Source of the DNA: Oscillospiraceae bacterium
GTDB taxonomy: Bacteria; Bacillota_A; Clostridia; Oscillospirales; Ruminococcaceae
Length of the DNA stretch: 15,662 nucleotides
Assembly: GCA_900766795.1 (NCBI GenBank)
Contig: CAAFWX010000064.1
Location: 1-15,662, forward strand
Direction: 5' to 3'
Part shown: one piece after another, positions 5,722 through 12,304 of the stretch
Layout: every line of letters starts with the position of its first letter
Numbering within the stretch: position 1 is the first letter of the stretch
Position numbers and translations under genes: made by a program
The notes under the pieces: model-generated
Seen by the model: the letters and a program-made list of their open reading frames with translations, nothing else
The model's database searches: none
Told to the model about the DNA's origin: nothing

Positions 5722-6944
5722 CATTCTCCCCAAAGCAGGAGCAGGCGCTGTCGCTGCTGCGAAACGGACAGCTTCGCCGAATAAACATCTTTGAGGGAAG
5801 CGTGCGCAGCGGCAAGACGCATATCTCAATGATAATGTGGGGCTTCTGGGTAGCAGGCTCCCCGCAAAACTCCGCCTATCTTATGGCGGGAAAAACGCTG
5901 AACACCCTGAAGCGCAACGTGCTGGAGCCGATGTGCGGGCTGTTTGGCTCAAGCTTCACCTACTCCCTAAGCAAAAAGGAAGCTACGCTGTTCGGGCGAA
6001 GGATTTACCTTGAAGGCGCGTCCAACGCGCAGGCAGAGAACAAGATACGCGGCATGACGCTTCGCGGCGCATATTGCGATGAGCTTACGCTGTTCGGGGA
6101 GGATTTCTTCGTCATGCTGCTGTCGCGTTTGTCTGAGCGCGGCGCGAAGCTTTTCGCAACAACCAACCCCGACTCTCCCAGCCACTGGGTGAAGCGCGAT
6201 TATCTCGACAACCCGGAAGTCGACCTGCTCTCAATGAAATTCACGCTGGATGACAACGTTTTTCTGCCCAAAAGCTACATCAACTCCCTTAAGGCGGAGT
6301 TCTGCGGAGTGTTCTACGACCGATTCATTCTCGGAAGATGGGTTGCCGCCGAGGGCAGGGTATACGAGGGCTTTTCCGCGGAGAATATTATCACCCCGCA
6401 GTTTCTTTCGGAAAAGCTTGCCCAAAACCGCCTGATAACATCGGTGATAGGGGTTGACTATGGCGGAAACGGCTCTGCGAGCGCGTTTGTGCATGTAGGC
6501 TTTGACGCGGGCTTTCGCAATGTCTATGTCCTCTCGGAGTTTTACGACAAGCGCAACCGAAGCGCGGAGAGCCTTATTTCAAGCTTTCGGGAGTATGTCG
6601 AGCGGGAGAAGCAGCGCTTCCCCGTGCTTAGCTGCGCGTGCTGCGACAGCGCGGAGCAGCTGCTGATAAAGAGCTTTCGGCAGGCTGTGCGCATTGAAGT
6701 CAGGAACGCTCTCAAAAAGCCGATAAACACGCGAATCAACATGCTCAATCGTTTGATAGCGTCGGGGCGGTTTTTCGTCTGCGAGGATTGCGTGCACCTT
6801 ATTGAAGCGCTGCGCGGCGCGCTGTGGGACGAATCCCAGATACACAAGGACGTAAGGCTTGACAACGGCACCTCAAACATAGATTCCCTTGACGCGATGG
6901 AATATGCCCTCGAGCGCTTTGAGAAGCAGCTTTTCGGCTTCTGA
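5718..6944 (+). CDS. PBSX-type phage terminase large subunit
   Basis: A 408-residue phage DNA-packaging motor subunit, full length for the PBSX type. The N-terminal ATPase shows Walker A EGSVRSGKT (26-34), Walker B AYCDE (118-122; Asp121, Glu122) and the coupling motif ATTNPDSPSHW (147-157). The C-terminal RNase H-like nuclease has VIGVDYGG (243-250; Asp247), CCDSAE (308-313; Asp310) and DSLDAMEYALE (389-399), the three acidic metal positions. No stop, frameshift or lost motif is seen. In a phage it would translocate and cut concatemeric DNA into a procapsid with a portal. Here a terminator follows within 10 bp and no portal, capsid, tail, lysis or integrase gene is nearby. It is either a recent relic or a retained orphan module. 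Base composition does not differ obviously from its neighbours. Confidence 0.92.
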   Translation: MTFSPKQEQALSLLRNGQLRRINIFEGSVRSGKTHISMIMWGFWVAGSPQNSAYLMAGKTLNTLKRNVLEPMCGLFGSSFTYSLSKKEATLFGRRIYLEGASNAQAENKIRGMTLRGAYCDELTLFGEDFFVMLLSRLSERGAKLFATTNPDSPSHWVKRDYLDNPEVDLLSMKFTLDDNVFLPKSYINSLKAEFCGVFYDRFILGRWVAAEGRVYEGFSAENIITPQFLSEKLAQNRLITSVIGVDYGGNGSASAFVHVGFDAGFRNVYVLSEFYDKRNRSAESLISSFREYVEREKQRFPVLSCACCDSAEQLLIKSFRQAVRIEVRNALKKPINTRINMLNRLIASGRFFVCEDCVHLIEALRGALWDESQIHKDVRLDNGTSNIDSLDAMEYALERFEKQLFGF

Positions 6945-6952
6945 CAAAAACA

Positions 6953-6988
6953 ATCCCGCCAAAAGCTATAAGCTTTGACGGGATTTTT
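6953..6988. terminator. Bidirectional terminator between terminase and SBP genes
   Basis: ATCCCG (6953-6958) pairs with CGGGAT (6979-6984), with further pairing inside (CAAAAGCT with AGCTTTG, one bulge) around ATA. TTTTT follows on the plus strand; on the minus strand TTGTTTTTG follows. It separates the convergent terminase and sugar-binding-protein genes. Confidence 0.85.
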
Positions 6989-7003
6989 GCTATCTGGAAG
7001 CTT

Positions 7004-7043
7004 GCCGCGCCGCTGCCGAACCCACCGAACAGCAGCGCGGGGC
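7004..7043. repeat. GC-rich hairpin after the SBP gene
   Basis: Positions 7004-7016 (GCCGCGCCGCTGC) can pair with 7032-7043 (GCAGCGCGGGGC) with a small bulge. It lies 16 bp past the SBP stop. No clean T-run follows on either side, so it may protect the mRNA 3' end rather than terminate. Confidence 0.45.
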
Positions 7044-7058
7044 TTTCATTTGGGGTTA

Positions 7059-8555
7059 TCAGCTGCGGTATTCGTCAAGCGCAGCCTCTATAATGGGCGC
7101 AATTTCAGCGCTGCGCTGGGTCCAGCTGTCGCCGTCCCAAGCAACGGAGTTGATGACGTCCGCGTAAATTGACCAGAAATCAGAGCTGAAGCCGAAGCCG
7201 TCCTCAGTGATGAGGGTGAACTTTTCGGGGTCGCACATGTCTTTCCACAGGTCGTATTCCTGCTCGCCCCAGATTATCTGCCACTTTCTGCTGCCCCCGT
7301 ACTTGCCTGCGGTGTAGTAGATAGGCTCGGGGTTGACGTGGTCCTTCTTGGTCTGAGCGATAATGTCGGGGTCGGTTTCAAATACGCGCCAGCAGTTTAT
7401 CATGTCAACAGCGCCCTTGATATTCTTTGCACCCTTGGGAACGACAAAGCCGAACACGTCGTGCGCCTGATAGTAAGCGTCTGCCTCGGGGTCGCGGGGG
7501 AAGGGAACAAAGCTGAACTCGGAAACGGTGTCGAGGATATCGCTTTCAACGCCTTGCTTGTTCTGAAGCTCCTCGGTTGCCGCGGTGTAGGTCCACTCCG
7601 GCTCCATTCCGAGGAACAGCAGCTTGTCGCAGTTGTTTGCGAATGTCTGGGGAGGAACCCAGTCCGCAAGCTGTCTGCCGTTCATAACGCCGTCGCGGCA
7701 GAGGGTTTCGTAGAAGCCCATCGCTCTGGTGACGTTGGGGTCGGCAATGTTGTTGGTGATTGAGCCGCTGGGGTCAGCGTCGATAAGGGTTGTGCCCGTG
7801 GTGGCGATAAGGGCGGTTAAGATGGTGTCGGTTGCGTAGAAGCCCATGTTACCCTCGTCCTTGTCGCAGAACTGAACCATGATGTCGCGCCATGCGTCCC
7901 ATGTCCACTGACCGTTCATGTAAAGCTCATACGGGTCGGGGAGGTTGTTCTCCTCGATTGTCTTTTTGGAGTAGTTGAGCGCGAACGAGGTGGTTATCTT
8001 GTGGGGGTACTTGTAGTGCTTTCCGTTGTACTCGAAGCTTTGGATAACGGGAATCATGTCGCACCACAGCGGGGAGTTCATGTCGATGTAGTCGTCCAGC
8101 GGCTCGAACAGGTTTTTGCCGACATTTCCTGGGTACATCATTGCGTCATGCGTGCAGATGTCGGGGGAGTCGTCCGAGGCAATGAGCGTGCCCAGCTTCT
8201 CGTAGTAAGCGTCGCCGCTGGGGGAGCTTGTGTACTCGATTGTGCCGCCGTACAGCTCGCTCTGGAAGATAAGCGACTGCTCGGTGCCCTTCTGGTCGGA
8301 GGTGATGTCGTAGTATCCGAAGTATTTCACCACGCCTGCGTTGCCGTCGGGCGCGTAGTTTTCGGTGCTCACGTCCTTGATTTCCCTGTCTGTTGCGGCG
8401 TTTTCGTCGGGGTCGGTGGTAGTCTGCGTTGTGGTCTGCGCGGGAGCAATTGTGGGAGCGCCCGTGCTTGTCGGCTCCTCCTCGGTGCAGGCGGTAAGCC
8501 CCGCAGTCATGGCAAGGGCAAGCCCGCAGGCGATGATTTTCTTAAAGCTTGTCAT
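7059..8555 (-). CDS. Sugar ABC-transporter substrate-binding lipoprotein (family 1)
   Basis: A 498-residue extracellular solute-binding protein. Residues 1-22 are a lipoprotein signal and LTAC puts the lipidated Cys at 23; a Thr-rich linker (about 28-50) follows. Typical family 1 features are DICTHDAMMYPGNVGKNLFEPLDDYID (about 135-160), NGQWTWDAWRDIM (about 218-230) and the aromatic-rich C-terminus WGEQEYDLWKDMC. Such proteins capture oligosaccharides outside the membrane and hand them to two MalF/MalG-type permeases. No permease or ATPase gene is adjacent, so it must use a transporter encoded elsewhere or act as a sensor or accessory binder. GGAGG precedes the start. It diverges from an AraC gene through overlapping promoters, which suggests that AraC controls it. 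Confidence 0.88.
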   Translation of the reverse strand: MTSFKKIIACGLALAMTAGLTACTEEEPTSTGAPTIAPAQTTTQTTTDPDENAATDREIKDVSTENYAPDGNAGVVKYFGYYDITSDQKGTEQSLIFQSELYGGTIEYTSSPSGDAYYEKLGTLIASDDSPDICTHDAMMYPGNVGKNLFEPLDDYIDMNSPLWCDMIPVIQSFEYNGKHYKYPHKITTSFALNYSKKTIEENNLPDPYELYMNGQWTWDAWRDIMVQFCDKDEGNMGFYATDTILTALIATTGTTLIDADPSGSITNNIADPNVTRAMGFYETLCRDGVMNGRQLADWVPPQTFANNCDKLLFLGMEPEWTYTAATEELQNKQGVESDILDTVSEFSFVPFPRDPEADAYYQAHDVFGFVVPKGAKNIKGAVDMINCWRVFETDPDIIAQTKKDHVNPEPIYYTAGKYGGSRKWQIIWGEQEYDLWKDMCDPEKFTLITEDGFGFSSDFWSIYADVINSVAWDGDSWTQRSAEIAPIIEAALDEYRS

Positions 8556-8586
8556 AGCGTTTTCCTCCGTGGGTAGTATTTTTCAA

Positions 8587-8600
8587 CGCAGATATCTGCG
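8587..8600. promoter_or_regulatory. 14-bp perfect palindrome before the SBP gene
   Basis: CGCAGATATCTGCG is a perfect palindrome 31 bp upstream of the SBP start and just inside its predicted transcript. It could be an operator for a dimeric regulator or a 5' hairpin without a loop of normal size, which makes the DNA site more likely. Confidence 0.5.
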
Positions 8601-8608
8601 CTTGTGTG

Positions 8609-8637
8609 TTGATTTATAGCTCAGGACGTGATATAAT
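8609..8637 (+). promoter_or_regulatory. Promoter of the AraC gene
   Basis: TTGATT (8609-8614), 17-bp spacer, TATAAT (8632-8637), with TGA directly before the -10 (extended -10). Transcription would start near 8644, about 30 bp before the AraC start codon. Confidence 0.75.
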
Positions 8638-8641
8638 TAAA
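8613..8641 (-). promoter_or_regulatory. Predicted SBP promoter, face-to-face with the AraC promoter
   Basis: On the minus strand: TTTAAT (8641-8636), 17-bp spacer, TATAAA (8618-8613). Its -10 covers the AraC -35 and its -35 covers the AraC -10, so only one could be occupied at a time. The weak -35 suggests need for an activator. Confidence 0.45.
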
Positions 8642-8673
8642 TTGGATTTGTATACTTTTGAAAGAGGTGCGCT

Positions 8674-9531
8674 ATGTATTTTCAGAAAGAATTTCAGCAG
8701 GAGGAGCTTCCCGAGAAGAACCTCACAAGCTGCTTTTTCTACAACACCCCCGACGACGGCAGCTTTCCGCTGCACTGCCACTCGTATTATGAGATCTCGT
8801 TTGTGCATAAGGGCGACCGCTTTGAGCTTGTAAACGGCGAGGACAACCATCTTTCCGACGGGGAGTTAGTGTTTATCCCTCCGCTTGCGTTTCACGCAAA
8901 CAGGAATGTCTGCGCGTCGGATATTCTTATCATACAGTTCTCTCCAAGCTTTCTGAACGGCAACTCCGCGTTTCTGAAGCCCGAGCAGATACTGTCCCGC
9001 CCTGCGGGAAGCCCCGCGGCTATAAAGGCTTCGGGACGCACGCTTGATGTGCTGGGGGAGCTTGTGGAGTACTGCCGCGCTCACCCCGACGGCGGCTCAT
9101 GTGCCGCGGAGGAATTTCAGCGCAACAGCCTTATCCTCGCGCTGCTTTCGGGGCTGATTGACAGCGGCGAGCTTGTCGTTTCGGGCGGCACGGGAGCGGT
9201 GACGAGGGTTTCGGGTCTTGACAAGGCGATAAACTACATCATCGAGCACCCCGACAGCCGCACCGACATGAAGCAGGCTGCGAAGATAGCCAACATGAGT
9301 TATTACGCATTCAGCCGAATGTTCAAGGAGGTGGTGGGAGTGAACTTCTCCGATTACTGCAACACGCTTCGCGTAAGGCTTGCGGAGGAATTGCTTATCA
9401 CCACCGACCTGCCCGTTTCCGAGGTTGCCGCGCGTATCGGCATAGACACGCAAAGCTACTTCTCGCGGCTTTTCCGCCAGCTAAACGGAAGCACTCCCGC
9501 AGAATACCGCGCACGCAACCGAAAGCGCTGA
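8674..9531 (+). CDS. AraC-family transcriptional regulator
   Basis: A 285-residue regulator with a sugar-sensing cupin domain at the N-terminus and the AraC double helix-turn-helix at the C-terminus. PLHCHSYYEI (32-41) and LSDGELVFIPPLAFH (60-74) are the cupin strands that bind ligand in this family. From about 183 to 283 lies the DNA-binding part: first helix-turn-helix about 199-219 (MKQAAKIANMSYYAFSRMFK), second about 247-268 (PVSEVAARIGIDTQSYFSRLFR), ending with the hallmark G-x-T/S-P-x-x-Y-R (GSTPAEYR). AAAGAGGTG precedes the start. It diverges from the sugar-binding lipoprotein and is convergent with the GH5 gene, so a local sugar-response role is likely. The inducer cannot be read from the sequence. 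Confidence 0.93.
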   Translation: MYFQKEFQQEELPEKNLTSCFFYNTPDDGSFPLHCHSYYEISFVHKGDRFELVNGEDNHLSDGELVFIPPLAFHANRNVCASDILIIQFSPSFLNGNSAFLKPEQILSRPAGSPAAIKASGRTLDVLGELVEYCRAHPDGGSCAAEEFQRNSLILALLSGLIDSGELVVSGGTGAVTRVSGLDKAINYIIEHPDSRTDMKQAAKIANMSYYAFSRMFKEVVGVNFSDYCNTLRVRLAEELLITTDLPVSEVAARIGIDTQSYFSRLFRQLNGSTPAEYRARNRKR

Positions 9532-10713
9532 TTATGCCGCGTCAGGCGCCGAAGCCCCGTCCTTTGCGGGCACGATAAGCTCGGCGATAAACTCGGGGTC
9601 GCGGAAAGTGCCTGAATAGCGCTCCATCTCGTCGCCCTTGGTGTCCCAGAGAACAGGGCACGCGCCGATGGCGTACATTCTGTGGGCAACGTCCTTCATC
9701 CATGCGGTCTTAACCTCGCGGTCCTTGTTTTTGCCGAAGCAGCCGTACTCTCCCACGATAACGGGGATTCCGTTGTCGATGAAGGTAGTTTTCAGCAGCT
9801 CAACGTTCTTTTCAAGCTCTGCGATGTCCGCTTCGCTGCCCCATGTGGTTTTTGCCTTGCCCCAGTCCGCGTCCTTTTCGAGAATGCAGAGGGTGGAGGG
9901 GGTGTAGTAGTGGACGGAAACCGCCATTCTGTTTGCGGGGTCGTCCGGCATTCTGAACTTCTCGTCGCAGGTCAGCACAACATCTGTGTTATAGCCCGAG
10001 ATGAGCAGGTGGCGCAGGGAGTTGTTTCCTCCCGAGGCTCTTACGGTGTCAACAAACGCCTGGTTTATCTCGTAAACCATGTCGTAGGAAAGCTGCTTTT
10101 CCTCGCCGTCAGTGCCGCTCCACTGGTTCCAGACGCTGTTCCAGCCAAGCTCCTCGTTCTGCGACTCGAAGATAAGCTTGTCGTCATAGTCGCGGAAGTT
10201 TTCGGATATCTGCTGCCACATGACGGTGTAGCGGTTGAGGTATTCCTCGCGGTGCTCGGGGTATTCGCCGAGCCAGCCGCTGTCGTAGTGCAGGTTAATA
10301 ATGACGTACATGCCCGTGTCAAGCGCCCAGCCGACGATTTCCTTGACGCGCGCGGTGTAGTCTGCGCTGATGGTGTAGGTTCCGTCCTGCGACATCATGT
10401 TCGACCACGCCACGGGAACTCTCAGCACGCCGAAGCCCGCGTCCGCATAGCCCTGAATGGTGGTTTGGGTGATAACAGGGCTGCCCCATGCGGTTTCGTA
10501 TCGGGAAACCGAGCTGCTGTTTATCCAGTCGCCGCAGGATTCGAGGCAGTTGCCGAGGTTTATTCCGAAGCCCATTTCCCGAACGACCTCCATGGTGGAG
10601 ATATCGCGCATTCCGCTGATTTCGGGTTCGTTGGCAGTGTTCTTGCCGCAGGCGGTGACGCTCAATGCGGTCACGCCGGCGAGCAGCAGAGAGATTATTC
10701 GTTTTGCTTTCAT
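9532..10713 (-). CDS. GH5 endo-glucanase-type lipoprotein
   Basis: A 393-residue surface glycosidase. Residues 1-21 form a lipoprotein signal with lipidated Cys22 (SVTAC). The barrel starts near residue 37 and shows GH5 hallmarks: GFGINLGNCLE (48-58), GFGVLRVPVAW (93-103), VIINLHYD (137-144), FESQNEE (182-188) with acid/base Glu187, HYYTP (268-272) and VIVGEYG (318-324) with nucleophile Glu322. The NLGN and LRVPVAW patterns recall subfamily GH5_4, whose members cut beta-1,4-glucans, xyloglucan or mixed-linkage glucans. The usual NEP after the acid/base is NEE here. There is no carbohydrate-binding or dockerin module, so it works as a membrane-tethered enzyme. GGAGG precedes the start. Its stop directly abuts the stop of the convergent AraC gene, with no room for a terminator. 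Confidence 0.9.
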   Translation of the reverse strand: MKAKRIISLLLAGVTALSVTACGKNTANEPEISGMRDISTMEVVREMGFGINLGNCLESCGDWINSSSVSRYETAWGSPVITQTTIQGYADAGFGVLRVPVAWSNMMSQDGTYTISADYTARVKEIVGWALDTGMYVIINLHYDSGWLGEYPEHREEYLNRYTVMWQQISENFRDYDDKLIFESQNEELGWNSVWNQWSGTDGEEKQLSYDMVYEINQAFVDTVRASGGNNSLRHLLISGYNTDVVLTCDEKFRMPDDPANRMAVSVHYYTPSTLCILEKDADWGKAKTTWGSEADIAELEKNVELLKTTFIDNGIPVIVGEYGCFGKNKDREVKTAWMKDVAHRMYAIGACPVLWDTKGDEMERYSGTFRDPEFIAELIVPAKDGASAPDAA

Positions 10714-10761
10714 GCGGTTATTCCTCCGTACATTGGATTGCTTTTTTATATCCTTATTCTA

Positions 10762-10790
10762 ATGATACTCCATTACGGAAAACTTGGCAA
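10762..10790 (-). promoter_or_regulatory. Promoter of the GH5 gene
   Basis: On the minus strand: TTGCCA (10790-10785), 17-bp spacer, TATCAT (10767-10762). It lies about 49 bp before the GH5 start. No cre-like site overlaps it. Confidence 0.6.
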
Positions 10791-10818
10791 CAATTTCATT
10801 TGCCGAATAGTTATCCTT

Positions 10819-10839
10819 TTTTGCTTTTTTTAAGCAAAA
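10819..10839. repeat. Inverted repeat upstream of the GH5 promoter
   Basis: TTTTGCTT (10819-10826) pairs with AAGCAAAA (10832-10839) around five T. It lies 29 bp upstream of the GH5 -35 box, where an activator or repressor could bind. It has no T-tail fit for termination in either sense. Confidence 0.4.
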
Positions 10840-10878
10840 TGGCTTACGAGCGCTATGGCTGACGGGTACAATAAGATG

Positions 10879-10908
10879 AAAACGGACGAGATTATTCCCG
10901 TCCGTTTT
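10879..10908 (-). terminator. Terminator after the MATE gene
   Basis: AAAACGGACG (10879-10888) pairs exactly with CGTCCGTTTT (10899-10908) around a 10-nt loop. It begins 2 bp after the MATE stop on the minus strand and ends with TTTTCATCTTATT. It would end the GH59-MATE message. Confidence 0.7.
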
Positions 10909-10910
10909 CG

Positions 10911-12266
10911 TTATACCGAAAAGTTTCCTGTAATGATAGCCTTTTTCCGCCACTTGCCGCCGAGGTACCTCAGAATACCCACGAGCGCGGTGACGAACCA
11001 TGTGATGCAGGTAGTGAGCCAGATTCCTCCGCAGCCGAGCGCGGTCTGAGTGAGCAGGATTGACAGCGTAATTCGGCAGATAACCTCTGCCAAGCCGTTT
11101 GCCAGCGCGTAGCCGGTGTCGCCCGCGCCGTTTAGAAAACCTCGGGTAACGTGGATTGCGCCCAGCGGCACATAGAACAGCGCCGTAAGCTTAAGCGCTG
11201 CGCCGCCCATGGCAATCACGCCCTCTCCGCTGACGAAAATCCCGACGATTGCTCCCGACGTGAAGAAGAAAATCAGCGCCACCGCCGCCGCAAAAGCCGA
11301 GGAAATGAGCAGGCTCACCCGCAGACCCTTCACAGCGCGTTCGCTTTTGCCTGCGCCGATGTTCTGCCCCGTAAATGCCGACAGCGCAGCGTTTAAGGAG
11401 TTGAACGGCTGCTGCACAAACTGCTCCACGCGCATGGAAGCGGTGTAAGAAGCCATAACCACCTCTCCGAAGCCGTTCGTGACGCGCTGAATGGCAATCA
11501 TCGAAAGGGAAATCATGCCGTTTTGCGCGGCGATAGGGACGCCCATCGAAACCACGCGCAGCGCTTCGGTTTTGTTTATGCGCATATCCTCGCGGGATAG
11601 CCTGAGGTCGGGATTTTTAGCGAATGCGAAGATAATGCTAAGCACCGCAGATATGCCCTGCGCAATGACGGTAGCCGCCGCCGCGCCGTTTGCTCCCCAG
11701 CCGAACACAATCACGAACAGCAGGTCGAGCAGGACGTTCATAACGCTTGCCACTCCGAGGAAAACAAGCGGGGTTTTCGAGTCGCCGAGCGAGCGCATGA
11801 CCGCGTTAATCCAGTTGTAGGCAGCGACAAGAACGGTGCCGCCGACAGCTATTCTCATATATCCCACCGAAACGGGGAGCAGGCTTTCCGGCGTGTTCAG
11901 CCCCCGCAGCACAGGCTCTGTCAGCAGCACCGCCGCAACGCTTATCACCGCGCCGAAAACCGCCGTGACAAACGCGGAGTTCGCAACCGCGCTGCGAACC
12001 CGCCTGCCGACGCCCGAGCCGAAATACTGCGAAATCATAACTCCCGCGCCCGTTGCAAGACCAAGGCAGAGCGTGTAGAAAAAATAGGTTATCGAGCCTG
12101 TCGCGCCCACCGCCGCCAGCGCGTCATCGCCGAGAAAGCGCCCCACGATGATGGTGTCGGCGATGTTGTAGAACTGCTGAAGCAGGTTTCCCGCCAGCAG
12201 CGGCAGCGTGAAGCGGATTATCTGCCCCGCTTCGCTGCCTGTTGTCATATCTCTTGAAAGTACCAT
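10911..12266 (-). CDS. MATE-family multidrug/cation antiporter
   Basis: A 451-residue inner-membrane protein with the normal length and about 12 membrane segments of the MATE family, which expel organic cations or drugs in exchange for Na+ or H+. The N-terminal signature FTLPLLAGNLLQQFYNIADT, followed by VGRFLG, is typical of the MepA/DinF-like branch in Firmicutes. The second half repeats the pattern (PIAAQNGMISLSM, VRVSLLISSAFAA). AAGGA lies about 9 bp before the ATG at 12266; a second ATG six codons in (12248) is possible but has a weaker site. The gene follows the GH59 gene by 38 bp with no terminator or promoter between, so it is most likely read from the GH59 promoter. Its substrate is unknown. 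Confidence 0.92.
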   Translation of the reverse strand: MVLSRDMTTGSEAGQIIRFTLPLLAGNLLQQFYNIADTIIVGRFLGDDALAAVGATGSITYFFYTLCLGLATGAGVMISQYFGSGVGRRVRSAVANSAFVTAVFGAVISVAAVLLTEPVLRGLNTPESLLPVSVGYMRIAVGGTVLVAAYNWINAVMRSLGDSKTPLVFLGVASVMNVLLDLLFVIVFGWGANGAAAATVIAQGISAVLSIIFAFAKNPDLRLSREDMRINKTEALRVVSMGVPIAAQNGMISLSMIAIQRVTNGFGEVVMASYTASMRVEQFVQQPFNSLNAALSAFTGQNIGAGKSERAVKGLRVSLLISSAFAAAVALIFFFTSGAIVGIFVSGEGVIAMGGAALKLTALFYVPLGAIHVTRGFLNGAGDTGYALANGLAEVICRITLSILLTQTALGCGGIWLTTCITWFVTALVGILRYLGGKWRKKAIITGNFSV

Positions 12267-12304
12267 GTTGTCTGATTCCTTGGGAGCAATTCAGGTTTTG
12301 CCGG

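Noticed and set aside
3467..6944. A prophage remnant integrated at tRNA-Leu and ending at the terminase
   Set aside because: No integrase, no second copy of the tRNA 3' end in the window, and ordinary chromosomal-type genes lie between the tRNA and the terminase.
9682..10833. A 383-codon plus-strand frame opposite the GH5 gene
   Set aside because: Antisense shadow of the GH5 gene; it has no ribosome site and a Val/Ala-rich composition typical of mirror frames in GC-rich DNA.
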